This document shows, piece after piece, positions 24,170-33,814 of a stretch of DNA of 64,000 bases. Each line of letters starts with the position of its first letter. Position 1 is the first letter of the stretch. Under the pieces are notes generated by a model, which was given only the letters and a program-made list of their open reading frames with translations, was not told the origin of the DNA and searched no databases. A program made the translations under genes and the position numbers. The DNA lies in contig JACTNB010000014.1 in the NCBI GenBank assembly GCA_014584345.1, positions 1 to 64,000 of the forward strand. The letters run 5' to 3'. Source of the stretch: Planctomycetota bacterium. Lineage in GTDB: Bacteria > Planctomycetota > Planctomycetia > Planctomycetales > Planctomycetaceae.

Positions 24170-27100
24170 TCAGGGAATCCAGACGAATTCACTGAGGTTG
24201 AGCAAGGACCAACTCGCATCCTCGTAAGCCTCCCGCCACTCTGGACGGAAGCGGGGATCGGCGGGAGGGCCGCCACGGGCTCGTTGTTCCATCAGCACGG
24301 CGATCGAATTGGCTTCGGGTTGAACATGATTCGACCAGGTCACCACGGGTAACGGCTCAACTGGCTCGGGGAGTTTCCACTCCGACTCGGGCAACAGGCG
24401 CCGAGGGAATCCTTCCGCCAGCAGAGATGCCAGGAGGGTACGTTCCTCGTTTCGAGGGGGACGATTCAATATGCTCCAATAGAGCTGATCCACCAATTCT
24501 TCTGGTGTACCGGCCTGCAGGGCTATTTCCGATAAACCACTCCCCTCCGTCACGCGAGTCAGCAGCACGCTGGCGTCGCTGTTTTGCAAGACGCCCGCTT
24601 GAAGCACATTCGGATCCACCTCGCGATCGGTCCGGGGACTTTGCCGGGCACCATCCCAACCGAACGCTTCCAGAATATCGGCCAGGGCCCGGGCTCGGGG
24701 CAGACTTAAACTCGGGCGATCCCGTTCATTGCCGAGACTGGTGAACTTCCAGGCACGGTCGGGCACGCCCAGCGTCTGCCGATATTCCGACCGGGTACCC
24801 CCTTCGGGAGCAAAGGTCATTTCTTCCACATCCATCGGCTTGCCCACGGCCACCAGCAATGAATCGACCAATTGTTCGGCCGACATTCGGCGACGTTCGG
24901 GAGCCACGAAGAATTGCAGCTCCGCGGACCCGGGCGCAGGGCTTGTCCGGGCCTGCCGCTGATAAAGTTGCGAGGTGAGAATCTGGCGAGACAGATGTTT
25001 CAGGTCATATCCATGAGCGACAAAATCTCGCGCCAACCATTTTAACAAGTCGGGATGACTGGCCGTTTTGCCTTCCCAATCGTCGGGGGAATCGACCAGC
25101 CCGCTGCCAATCAGTCGCCTCCAGACCCGGTTGACAATGACCTCGGCGAAACGCTGATTTCGGGGAGACGTGATTAACGCGGCCAGTTTCTCTCGGGTGT
25201 CGTCAGGCTCCCGCAGCAATTCCCGTAGCGATGCATCATCCACGCTGCCGGTCTGTTCCGCGAAGGGCCAGACGGGAGAGACCGGTTCCCCCGGCTTCAG
25301 CGTGACTTGGATCAATGAATGACGCAGTTGATTTTCAAAGAACGCCGACGGCACGCGACTACTTGCCGGAACGGTCAGCGGTTTGCGTGCCAGCATCGCG
25401 GCCAGGGAATACAAATCCCGTTGGGTGGTGCTGTGATAGGGAGAGTCGTGACAGCGGGCGCACTGCAACTCCATTCCCTGGAACGCCCCCGCCAGAATCT
25501 GTCCCTTCGCCGCCAAGGGAGAGTCATTATTTGCGGCGATCCCAAAGCCGGCGCTCCCTCCTTCATGGGCACTCCCCCGCATCAGAATGAGTTCCGTCAC
25601 GAATCGATCGAACGGCTTATTGTCGCGCAGTGAGTCGTAAACGAACCAGCGGAAGGGCCCGGTCGTGTTCAAGCTGGCGTTGATCAACGTCGGATTCTCG
25701 GCCAGCACGTCCAGCCAGTAACCGGTCCAGTGATCCGCCCAGCGGTCATCGGCCAGAAGCCGGTCTATCACATGCAACCGTTTCTCGGGTGACGACTCCC
25801 GCTGGAAGTCGCGAGCTTCCCTGGCTGTTGGAATCACGCCGACCGTATCGAGATAAACCCTGCGGAGAAACGTCGCGTCATCGGATAATGGGGACAACTC
25901 CACCATCTCGGCACTGACGGGAACGGCAGGCCACGGGGCTCCCCGGCCGATCCAATCCTCAAGTATGGCAATCTGGGCAGCGGTCAATCCGTCGCCACCC
26001 GGTGGCATGCGTTCTTCGGGAGATGTGGATCGAACGCGTCTGATGAGTTCACTTTCCTCGAGACTGCGGGCGTGAATGGCAGGCAACCCGGAATCCCCCC
26101 CCTTTTTCGCGGCTTCTGCCGTGTCCAGGCGCAGCCCACCCTGCACTTTATCTCCATGACAGCGGAAACAGTGGTCACGCAGTATCGGGAGCACATTCCG
26201 ATGAAACAATTGGACTTCGTCGGGAGGCGTCTGGGCTGTTGCCTCCAGGGCCAATTGAATTTTTGCGGCCAAAAATGCATCAATCGGATGCTGCGCGTTC
26301 GTGTGTGCCGGGACCGCCGGAGCAGGATGCTGCTTTACCCAGTCGCGCGCGATCTGGTGTCGCTTGTCCCAGAACGAATTTTGGCTTAGTGCGGCCAGTC
26401 GCCGGCGTTGATCGTTCAATATCATCATCTCCTGCTGCCCGGTTGCCAGAAGCGAGGTCACGATCGGATCCGTCAACAGGAGTTGGCCCCCTGCGGGATG
26501 GAGCAACTGAAAGGCCGCACCGTCCGCCGTTTCGATTGCAACGCACGCTTCCCCTGGATCAACGCGAAAATCCCTGCCACCAACGATCATCTCCAGCACG
26601 ATGCGCGTTTTTTCAGCCGATTCGATCCTGGCCTCGCCAAACACTTCCTGCTGGCGATGTCGGGCGATTCTCAATCCGGGCTTGGGGGCCGGGGTAGGAG
26701 GAGTGATGGGTTCAAACCCATTTTGAGATCCGACCATCGGTTTGCCGCGCGCGACCAATTGGCCATTCACCCACAGACGACTCAACCCGCGCACCCGCAT
26801 GAGAAACCGATGAGTTCCTGGCGTCAGCGACACATCGGCCGCCATGCGAACCAGAACCGGGCCATTCCAGCTTTCGCGGATGCCCCAGTCATCGTACTTT
26901 TGAGGCACGCCATCCAGCAGGAACGACTCGGTTTGCCAACTCACTCGAGGTTCCGACACACTTTCTCCCTCATTCAGCCAGCGAAAGTGCGTCGGCATCC
27001 CTTCGTGCAAAGTGACTTGTACCACTCCCGGCGCAAGGCTTCCCAGTTCTGGCATCTCTTCGGGAAGCGGAAGTACGGTTAAAGACTGTTGCGGGCCGCG

Positions 27101-27925
27101 ATATCGCGATTTCAATGTCTCCGCGGGAACCGCCGTGCGATAAATCGCCACTTCGTCCAGATCCCCTCGCAAACTGTTGGAGGGAGAGCCGCCGAGGGCC
27201 GATCCGATCCAGATGGCATCGTTGTCGACCGTCGGAGGGTTACGCGTTGGTCCCCCCGCATCCCACTGGCCGCTCACTTCAGTCCCGTCAATCACCCCCA
27301 CAATACTTTCCGGCTCGCCAAAGCGATAAGCGATCGCCACGTGGTGCCATTCGTCCCCTTGCTTGAATCCACGATCGGAAGTCCAGCGATGCCAATTGGA
27401 CTCCCCTTGCGGGCGGGCCTGATTGGGCAGCACGGAAGAAAACAGAAAACTGATATTGATGCGTCCATCGAGTCGCCGCAGACGCAAAGCCCAGTTCTGA
27501 TTATCCTTGGCAAATCGCGGATTGCCGGTCCGCCCTTTCCCAACTATGTAGACGTTGTCTCCTTCATTGATCTGCGTGATCCGTACCCAGGCTTCCAATG
27601 TGATTGCGTCCCCGTTCGTGAAATCGAAGGGACTGTTCTCGCCCGGATCGTCGAACGTAAAGCGCGCTCCCTTGCCATCCAGTCGGACGGCTGTGTTGTC
27701 CGGCGTGAAATCGGGATACACATCCGGTCGCGGCCCCGGAACATCGCGATGGACTCCGCCATGCGACTCGAGTGGCGTCGATTCTTCTTGTCCGAAACCC
27801 CAGTAGGCAATCGGCCGCGCAGCTTGGGCCAACACGGGAGAGCCACAACACATTCCCCAGAGCACCAGCAGCCCCAACAAGGAAAAATGTCGTTGCCACG
27901 TAAATTGACTCTGTTTCCAATTCAT
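24170..27925 (-). CDS. PSD1-type cytochrome c protein with LamG, DUF1549 and DUF1553
   Basis: A 1,251-residue secreted protein with a signal peptide (QRHFSLLGLLVLWGMCCGS, cut after about 33). A LamG/concanavalin-like domain covers about 40-280 (LEAWVRITQINEGDNVYIVG, DEVAIYRTAVPAETLKSRY). The PSCyt1 haem motif CFRCHGD is near 587. DUF1549 begins about 688 (FLRRVYLDTVGVIPTAREAR) and contains a second CARCH. DUF1553 runs from about 940 (EVIVNRVWRRLIGSGLVDSP) to the end. The combination suggests a periplasmic c-type haem protein that binds polysaccharide. It follows the FecR gene at 218 nt and is followed by its usual DUF1501 partner. The substrate cannot be deduced. Confidence 0.92.
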   Translation of the reverse strand: MNWKQSQFTWQRHFSLLGLLVLWGMCCGSPVLAQAARPIAYWGFGQEESTPLESHGGVHRDVPGPRPDVYPDFTPDNTAVRLDGKGARFTFDDPGENSPFDFTNGDAITLEAWVRITQINEGDNVYIVGKGRTGNPRFAKDNQNWALRLRRLDGRINISFLFSSVLPNQARPQGESNWHRWTSDRGFKQGDEWHHVAIAYRFGEPESIVGVIDGTEVSGQWDAGGPTRNPPTVDNDAIWIGSALGGSPSNSLRGDLDEVAIYRTAVPAETLKSRYRGPQQSLTVLPLPEEMPELGSLAPGVVQVTLHEGMPTHFRWLNEGESVSEPRVSWQTESFLLDGVPQKYDDWGIRESWNGPVLVRMAADVSLTPGTHRFLMRVRGLSRLWVNGQLVARGKPMVGSQNGFEPITPPTPAPKPGLRIARHRQQEVFGEARIESAEKTRIVLEMIVGGRDFRVDPGEACVAIETADGAAFQLLHPAGGQLLLTDPIVTSLLATGQQEMMILNDQRRRLAALSQNSFWDKRHQIARDWVKQHPAPAVPAHTNAQHPIDAFLAAKIQLALEATAQTPPDEVQLFHRNVLPILRDHCFRCHGDKVQGGLRLDTAEAAKKGGDSGLPAIHARSLEESELIRRVRSTSPEERMPPGGDGLTAAQIAILEDWIGRGAPWPAVPVSAEMVELSPLSDDATFLRRVYLDTVGVIPTAREARDFQRESSPEKRLHVIDRLLADDRWADHWTGYWLDVLAENPTLINASLNTTGPFRWFVYDSLRDNKPFDRFVTELILMRGSAHEGGSAGFGIAANNDSPLAAKGQILAGAFQGMELQCARCHDSPYHSTTQRDLYSLAAMLARKPLTVPASSRVPSAFFENQLRHSLIQVTLKPGEPVSPVWPFAEQTGSVDDASLRELLREPDDTREKLAALITSPRNQRFAEVIVNRVWRRLIGSGLVDSPDDWEGKTASHPDLLKWLARDFVAHGYDLKHLSRQILTSQLYQRQARTSPAPGSAELQFFVAPERRRMSAEQLVDSLLVAVGKPMDVEEMTFAPEGGTRSEYRQTLGVPDRAWKFTSLGNERDRPSLSLPRARALADILEAFGWDGARQSPRTDREVDPNVLQAGVLQNSDASVLLTRVTEGSGLSEIALQAGTPEELVDQLYWSILNRPPRNEERTLLASLLAEGFPRRLLPESEWKLPEPVEPLPVVTWSNHVQPEANSIAVLMEQRARGGPPADPRFRPEWREAYEDASWSLLNLSEFVWIP

Positions 27926-28143
27926 GAATAATCTCCGGCAATCCAGAACGAATACGCTGCGATCTGCCTGCGGAGTCTCGATCGCTGGTCTGGGAGGAGA
28001 AAGTGCATCCCCTCATGCGACCAGAGTTTCCACAGAGCTGACAAGGCAACCGTATTGTGTCAACAAATTTCTATTAACGCTCCTCAAGAGCCGTGGGGTA
28101 TCAATGTCGATCAGGCGGGATATCAACCTGCAAAGGGGTTGGG

Positions 28144-29922
28144 TCAATGGGAATCGGCAGGGTTTGGTTCAGGAAAGTCCTCGCGATTCAAGGGCGGCAA
28201 CCCGGCGATGAAGACGGGATCCACCTTTACTTTCAGGTCTGGTGAGGCATGTTGAATAAACAGTTCGGAAACGGCTTCTCCCTGGGCGTATCCCAAATCG
28301 GAGAGGTCGATTCCGGCGGCAATCACATGAAAGTGCATCCGCCCCACATCCACGATGACGGGCGCATCCCGATCACGCAGTTCATCCAGAGACCACATTG
28401 GCTCCGGAAATCGGTGGGACCAGAGAGGAGCCACTTGCCGAATGCCCGAGGAATTCAATGTCAAATCGTATTTTCTCACCGTGAAGGGCCGTAAATCTTC
28501 CCGCGGGGAAACCGGATAAACATGAAACGGATCCCCCTCCGCCAAATTCACAAACGACTGGATTTCAAACAAGACCACATCGGGGCCGGGGTGATTGACA
28601 ACCGGAGTGCGAAAGCGAATCCCCAACCCGGGCGGACATAGCGCAACATCCAGTGTGCCATCCTCCCGTAGCGGAAGTTGTTCCAGGGGAGATTCTTGCC
28701 CTCCGAAATTGATCAACCCGGTTGACAAAGTCCGGTCTTCGAGCCAGTTCTCGGGGCGGGAGGGGCGTTTCCTGGAGCCACACAGGTAGCCATTCGCTTC
28801 TGGCTCGGAGCTTCCTCCAAATGCAAGTACCTCGATCGGCACCAAATCCTCGACCGCGTAAGTTTGAATGTGGCCCCGGCGCTGCACGGTCAGCGATGTT
28901 AATTCGTCGGCCATCCCATCGACTGTCGAAGTCGCCTCGTAGGAAATCAGACGATCCGGGAGTTGTCCGCGATATCGAGCAGGATTAAAAACCGTGCGTT
29001 CCCCTGAATCCGCGACAAACCCGCCCAATTGCACCGCTTCTCCATCCACCAGCCGAAGTGCCGCCGAATCACCCAACGGTGGTTGAGCCGTCGAGGACTT
29101 ATCGGTTCCCTCTTCGACCCGGTTGATCGCGTAAAGATCCGCGGCCCCTTCAATCACATGTACTTCGGTTTCGCTGGTGTCTTGAACGTTCACATAAAAC
29201 CGCGTTCCGCGATCCACCACTTTTGTCATCGGCGTAAGGACTTCAAACCCCTCTGCTCCCGGAGGCGCATGCACGGAACAACCTCCCGTGTTGAGTACCA
29301 GAGAGTCTTCACTGTTCACGCGAAATATCGAAGGGGCTTCCACGATGGCGGTCGCCCCCGAGGGAAACCGCAGTTTGATCATGCCCGTATTCAACAGGTA
29401 GTCCTGATGAAGCGGCACGTTCTGCCCCGCTACTAACACCTTGGAACCAAAAAAGGTGGCCCGATTTTCCTCGACCAGCAGGACAGAACTTTCTGCCATT
29501 AATGGGGCAACAACGGAAGCGCCCGGCTTCGGGCTGTGGATGCGATTCCAGAAAGACAAACCACAGACCAGCAGCAGGGACAGTGAAATCACTCCCGTCC
29601 AACCAAGTATCGCCGGTCGGAATGCGTCCCGAAGCAGTGTTCGTCGGGGAGTCCGCTTAGCCGGGTCCGAATCCCGCTGATCATCCAATAACATTCCTGA
29701 ACGTGAAAAGGCATCCATCCGGAACAGATCGTGCAACGTGGCGGTCCGTAATTGAATCCGGCGAAACTGTGTCTTTTTCGCAGGATCATTCTGGAGCATT
29801 TCGGAAAACTGCCGAACCTCCGCGAAGGTCAGCGTGCCGTCCTGATAACGCATCACCCATTCGAGAAATTCCTGATCGCCGAGGTCCCCAGCGGGATGCG
29901 TATTGTCCGGTTCATTCATCAC
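28144..29922 (-). CDS. FecR-type anti-sigma/regulator protein
   Basis: A 592-residue membrane protein. A cytoplasmic N-terminal part of about 110 residues (FLEWVMRYQDGTLTFAEVRQ) precedes a transmembrane segment (GWTGVISLSLLLVCGLSFW). A periplasmic FecR domain follows (GMIKLRFPSGATAIVEAPSI, VVDRGTRFYVNVQD, EVHVIEGAADLY). The C-terminal 300 residues have no assignment I can make. It overlaps the upstream ECF sigma gene by 4 nt (ATGA), the usual sigma/anti-sigma coupling. It probably senses something in the periplasm and controls that sigma factor, and through it the PSD1, DUF1501 and aldolase genes downstream. Confidence 0.87.
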   Translation of the reverse strand: MMNEPDNTHPAGDLGDQEFLEWVMRYQDGTLTFAEVRQFSEMLQNDPAKKTQFRRIQLRTATLHDLFRMDAFSRSGMLLDDQRDSDPAKRTPRRTLLRDAFRPAILGWTGVISLSLLLVCGLSFWNRIHSPKPGASVVAPLMAESSVLLVEENRATFFGSKVLVAGQNVPLHQDYLLNTGMIKLRFPSGATAIVEAPSIFRVNSEDSLVLNTGGCSVHAPPGAEGFEVLTPMTKVVDRGTRFYVNVQDTSETEVHVIEGAADLYAINRVEEGTDKSSTAQPPLGDSAALRLVDGEAVQLGGFVADSGERTVFNPARYRGQLPDRLISYEATSTVDGMADELTSLTVQRRGHIQTYAVEDLVPIEVLAFGGSSEPEANGYLCGSRKRPSRPENWLEDRTLSTGLINFGGQESPLEQLPLREDGTLDVALCPPGLGIRFRTPVVNHPGPDVVLFEIQSFVNLAEGDPFHVYPVSPREDLRPFTVRKYDLTLNSSGIRQVAPLWSHRFPEPMWSLDELRDRDAPVIVDVGRMHFHVIAAGIDLSDLGYAQGEAVSELFIQHASPDLKVKVDPVFIAGLPPLNREDFPEPNPADSH

Positions 29923-30446
29923 GACTCTCCCCCGTTCAGGGCCAGCCTCATTTGAATGCAGCGTTCCAGTAAACTGTGAATTCGCGCCAACGCCTGATAC
30001 ACCGTGGCGGGCTTACGCCCCAGAATTTGCGCGACATCAATGCCTGATCGCCCTTCGAAATACCGCAATTGCAGTATTTTGCGATTGTTCGAAGTCAACT
30101 CATCCAGACAATCGCCCAGCACATCACGCGTTTCCGAAAGCTCACCTGCCTCCTCGTCCGACCACACATCCAGCAACGAATCGAGCACCTCGTCCGACAG
30201 CCCGCGATAATTTCCATCACGGGAACGTATCACGTCGATCGCCCGATTTTTGCAGACCACCCTGGCCCATTTCAGTAACTGGGCCCTGGTTTCAAACGGT
30301 TCCGCATGCAGCAGAGACTTCACGCAAGTATCCTGAAAAATATCCTCGGCCAAATGAAAACTCCGCACAATGGTCAGGACGTAAGCCGTCAGCGACAAAC
30401 GCTCCTCCAGCAGAATCGCAGTCGCCTGTTCTCGCGTGATCATCAA
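29919..30446 (-). CDS. ECF sigma factor, FecR-linked (TIGR02989-like)
   Basis: A 175-residue ECF sigma factor. Region 2 spans about 15-80 (LTAYVLTIVRSFHLAEDIFQ and KWARVVCKNRAIDVIRSR). Region 4 is at about 118-165 (LDELTSNNRKILQLRYFEGR, GIDVAQILGRKPATVYQALA). The style matches the Rhodopirellula/Verrucomicrobium ECF group (TIGR02989). It overlaps the FecR gene by 4 nt and heads a five-gene minus-strand series ending with the aldolase. A 392-bp region separates it from the divergent DUF1559 gene, so both may respond to it. The family name is from memory of its features. Confidence 0.88.
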   Translation of the reverse strand: MMITREQATAILLEERLSLTAYVLTIVRSFHLAEDIFQDTCVKSLLHAEPFETRAQLLKWARVVCKNRAIDVIRSRDGNYRGLSDEVLDSLLDVWSDEEAGELSETRDVLGDCLDELTSNNRKILQLRYFEGRSGIDVAQILGRKPATVYQALARIHSLLERCIQMRLALNGGES

Positions 30447-30838
30447 TTACCCCCGATCCACCCGCGGTTTTTCAACCAGGTACTATTCAGCAGATGCATT
30501 TCGTGCCCGGAAGACAGGACGAGCAGCCGACCCGAATCTCGACAAGTTTCTCCTCTGTTCTCGGACTTTTGATCAGCAGCACTCCCCGCATACCCCCATT
30601 GTCCCGCACAGAGATTTCCCCACACGGATCCCTCTCGCATCCGTTCCTCAACCAATTCCCCAAGCACCAAAACGCCGCAACCAACATACACAAAGGCACT
30701 TACGACCAAATGCCCTTCGAGACAAAACCGGCAACCGATGCGAATTCACAAAAAAATTGTCGAGTAATCATGGTTTCATGCGTCTTGTACATACCGGTCA
30801 TTTTCTCATCTCCGCGGCTTCCTTCAAGGGAGTTTCAC
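30447..30838. other. Divergent regulatory region, sigma factor / DUF1559
   Basis: A 392-bp AT-richer region that must hold the start sites of two divergent units. I see no convincing gene in it; the open frame running through it upstream of the DUF1559 start is low-complexity and lacks a ribosome site. No promoter stands out clearly. Confidence 0.5.
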
Positions 30839-31846
30839 ATGGCCATTTCATGGCATCGTCGCAATTCTGGCTTTACCCTCATCGAATTACTTGTAGTGAT
30901 CGCGATCATCGCCATTCTTGTCGCGTTGCTGTTACCCGCGGTTCAACAAGCCCGCGAAGCGGCGCGGCGGACATCCTGTAAAAACCAACTGAAACAACTC
31001 GGCCTGGCCCTGCAGAATTACCACGATGTGCATTCGGTCTTCCCCATCGGAGAGGGATTCGCCGGGACGGTCGCCCAGTTTGCCAGCTCTTGCGATGGAT
31101 CACAAAAACGCGCTCCCTGGACCGTCCTCATTCTTCCCTATCTGGAACAAGGGGCGCTGTATGATAGCTTCAACTTTTCACTCCAGTTCCGTGGCATCTA
31201 CAGTGAAACACCGACCACCGGCGTCAACTTTGTCGCCTCCAATCAGATTGTGCCCGTCTATCACTGCCCCTCCTTTCCTGCTCCCGATGGATTACACACC
31301 AACTACTTTGGAGTGATGGGGGGTGGTGCAAATGCACCGAACTGGGCACATGCCGGAGCAATGCCGGGCCGAGCACTGTGGAATAACGGAACTTTGTTCA
31401 TGAATTCCAAAATCCGAATGCGGGACCTTACCGATGGCACCAGCAACACCGTTGTGATTGGCGAAACCAAGTACCAACTCGGCCCACGTGCCCGCACCAA
31501 TGGACTGGAACGCGTCGGTTGGGCTTCTTCCATCCGCGCCTGCACCAATGCCACGCCCGGCGTGACCGCGGCGGTCACCGATGTGCCAATCAATGCCTTC
31601 AGAGGAGACGGCAACTCGGCCGACACGTTATTCACCGATGGCAACGTCCCCAATTCGATGGGAACCGTCAACGGCACCGCTGCCCGATTTAATCTGCAGG
31701 GCCGAGCCTTCAGCAGCTCCCACCCCGGTGGTTGCCACTTCGCATTTGGCGATGGCTCGGTGCACTTCCTCAGTGAAAACGTCGACCTCGTCACGTTGAA
31801 CAACCTGGCCATCCGCAACGATGGTCAGGTTCTGGGCGAATTCTAA
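30839..31846 (+). CDS. DUF1559 protein with type IV pilin-like N-terminus
   Basis: A 335-residue protein starting at the ATG at 30839, six bases after an AAGGGAG ribosome site. The N-terminus is a class III prepilin signal (GFTLIELLVVIAIIAILVAL, cut after the Gly), followed by LLPAVQQAREAARR. The DUF1559 body has the expected LPYLEQGALYDSFN, a mid-protein GVMGGGANAP, DLTDGTSNTVVIGE and the terminal FGDGSVHFLSENVD motif. Such pseudopilin-like proteins are hugely expanded in Planctomycetota; the function is not settled. It is transcribed divergently from the sigma/FecR series. The frame is open upstream of this start, but the prepilin signal fixes the start. Confidence 0.93.
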   Translation: MAISWHRRNSGFTLIELLVVIAIIAILVALLLPAVQQAREAARRTSCKNQLKQLGLALQNYHDVHSVFPIGEGFAGTVAQFASSCDGSQKRAPWTVLILPYLEQGALYDSFNFSLQFRGIYSETPTTGVNFVASNQIVPVYHCPSFPAPDGLHTNYFGVMGGGANAPNWAHAGAMPGRALWNNGTLFMNSKIRMRDLTDGTSNTVVIGETKYQLGPRARTNGLERVGWASSIRACTNATPGVTAAVTDVPINAFRGDGNSADTLFTDGNVPNSMGTVNGTAARFNLQGRAFSSSHPGGCHFAFGDGSVHFLSENVDLVTLNNLAIRNDGQVLGEF

Positions 31847-32126
31847 TTCCCCTGCCGGATCGACTCGAAGCCCGTCATCCCGTCATAAGGTATCGCCTAG
31901 GTTTGGATCCCAGTGCCAGGCTTCGCTGGCTGCCGTAAGGAAATGCACAGCGACTACCAATGTGGCGAAGCAATCCGAGCTAAGCAAGCCCGTCCAACCC
32001 TCAACGAGCCGAGACCTTCTCCAGCATGCCCAGCCGCACTGGCCGAATTGAACACCTCAAACCAGCGCGAACCGTGAGATGCTGCTACCGCCGGAAGAAC
32101 AGGCGAACGACAGGTTCGTGCGGGAA

Positions 32127-33422
32127 TTATTGCGAGGTGTCGCCGTTGGTTTCGGGTTGTTCAACAGGTTCGGCGACAGGTTCGGCGGCAGGATCGTGAA
32201 GTTCAGGCAGGATGGGGCGTCGCTCTGGGTATTTATGGTAAGTGGGGAAAACGCGATCCTGCTCTCGAATCATGACGATCAAGCCATCCTCGCGGGCCAG
32301 AAACAGGCGATCGGTGCGGTCGTTGTTTATTTTCACATTGAATGGGATCGTGGGGATCATCCCCACGACGCTGCCATCCTGACGATCAAGCAGCAGCGTA
32401 TCGCCCAGTTGATCCTTGACATACAGCAGGCTTTCGTTGGCAGCCAGGAAGTTGACCGCCCGAAGCTGGGGGCGGGGCCAAATTTCACGGCCGTTTCGGG
32501 CATTCACCGCAGAGATGCCTCCCAGGTCTGGAAGAATGTAAACCACATCCTCCCGCTTGCCATCCACAATCCCTTCGATCACGTAGGGAGACTTACGGAT
32601 GGCGACCGCGGAGAGAAAGGACCAGCGGACCTGGCCATTGTTGGCATTCAGGCAGTAAAAGTTGAAATCCTCCGAGGCGAGATACAAGTTCTGCTTATGC
32701 ATAACCAGCGGCGCCGATACGGGCGCATCGGTTTCAAACTGAAACAGCAGGCCACGAGAGCGGGCACTCACCGCATACAGGGAATGATCCCGGCTGGCAA
32801 ACAGAACCGAGCGCCCCGTGCTGACGGGCGGAGAAGAAATTTTATCACCCGCCTGATATCGCCAAACCTGCGTGTTTTGCGTGTACTCCGGCAGGAGACG
32901 TTCCTGGTAAAGCCGCAAAATCATACGCAAGTCGAAGGCGTAAACGCTGCCTTCGTGCGTGCCGATGTAAACCTGATCGTCATCCGCGGAGGGGCCGCCA
33001 GAAGGCATCTTGGGAACCTTGATTTGCCACAGCAACCGCCCGTTCAAGCGGTCCAGGGCATACAGGTTCAACCCGGTTGCCAGCATGACCAGGCGATCAT
33101 TCAGCACGGGCAAAAAAGACGCTTGATCCATGCGCCCCACCCGATTGACCCAAACTTTTTGCCCGGTTTCGGAGTCGAACAGGCTGAGAAGGCCAGACGA
33201 GGAAAGCGTGACCACCGAACGCTCGTCGATCGCGACGTGTACGATTTTATCGCGCTGGCCTTGCGTAGTGGCTTGTCCCCACCAGCCCAATTGCAGACCA
33301 TGGCGATTCAAAATTTGGGCGGAAGGCAGGGGATCGACGTTTTGCAACGACACTTGAGCCCACAACGGCGCGGCCGTCAAAACAACAGCCAGCAGGCTCG
33401 GCATCGCAATGAATCGATTCAT
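32127..33422 (-). CDS. PQQ-like beta-propeller repeat protein
   Basis: A 431-residue secreted protein with a signal peptide (MNRFIAMPSLLAVVLTAAPL, cut at WAQ). The mature part consists of PQQ-type beta-propeller blades of the BamB/quinoprotein form: LSLFDSETGQKVWVNRVG, LYALDRLNGRLLWQIKVPK, VYAFDLR, FYCLNANNGQVRWSFLS, ISAVNARNGREIWPRPQ and TLLLDRQDGSVVGMIP. It has no PQQ-binding dehydrogenase residues that I can recognise, so it is more likely a scaffold or binding protein than an enzyme. The C-terminus is Glu/Pro-rich (AEPVAEPVEQPE). It is not next to outer-membrane assembly genes, so calling it BamB is not justified. Confidence 0.82.
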   Translation of the reverse strand: MNRFIAMPSLLAVVLTAAPLWAQVSLQNVDPLPSAQILNRHGLQLGWWGQATTQGQRDKIVHVAIDERSVVTLSSSGLLSLFDSETGQKVWVNRVGRMDQASFLPVLNDRLVMLATGLNLYALDRLNGRLLWQIKVPKMPSGGPSADDDQVYIGTHEGSVYAFDLRMILRLYQERLLPEYTQNTQVWRYQAGDKISSPPVSTGRSVLFASRDHSLYAVSARSRGLLFQFETDAPVSAPLVMHKQNLYLASEDFNFYCLNANNGQVRWSFLSAVAIRKSPYVIEGIVDGKREDVVYILPDLGGISAVNARNGREIWPRPQLRAVNFLAANESLLYVKDQLGDTLLLDRQDGSVVGMIPTIPFNVKINNDRTDRLFLAREDGLIVMIREQDRVFPTYHKYPERRPILPELHDPAAEPVAEPVEQPETNGDTSQ

Positions 33423-33495
33423 CCAAAAATACTCCGGTGATGCTTGGAATTCCGACTGTGCCGATTAGAAGGGCAAAACCAGACGGGTTACGTGT

Positions 33496-33735
33496 TTACG
33501 CTCCGGCGTCCGTGTTGAAATCATCGTCCTTTCCAGAGTTTAACGCGACTAATTCACTCGTTTCCAGTATCTGCCCGGACGAATTCGGAGGAATCTGACG
33601 AATTCTGCCGACATAATAGATGCAGACGGAACTAGGCATGGTGCCCGTGACAAATGTCCCAAGCAAATCCGGTAACTCCGACTGCTCCCCCGAAAAACGG
33701 ACTGCTTCTCCCTTTTTTTCTTGTGCCCAAGTCAT
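33496..33735 (-). CDS. Small hypothetical protein
   Basis: A 79-residue frame upstream of, and on the same strand as, the PQQ-repeat gene. The product (LPDLLGTFVTGTMPSSVCIY in the middle, acidic C-terminus) has protein-like composition but no motif or signal peptide I recognise, and no clear ribosome site precedes the ATG. It may be real or a chance open frame. Confidence 0.3.
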   Translation of the reverse strand: MTWAQEKKGEAVRFSGEQSELPDLLGTFVTGTMPSSVCIYYVGRIRQIPPNSSGQILETSELVALNSGKDDDFNTDAGA

Positions 33736-33814
33736 TTTGAAGCATAATCAAACGTAACCTTGGGCTCCTTGCCACCTTTGCCTCGGGTGTCCCGGAATAT
33801 CACAACGAAACCCC

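Noticed and set aside
32079..33440. A 453-codon plus-strand frame over the PQQ-repeat gene
   Set aside because: The minus-strand product has a signal peptide and regular beta-propeller repeats; the plus-strand product is Arg/His-rich and featureless.
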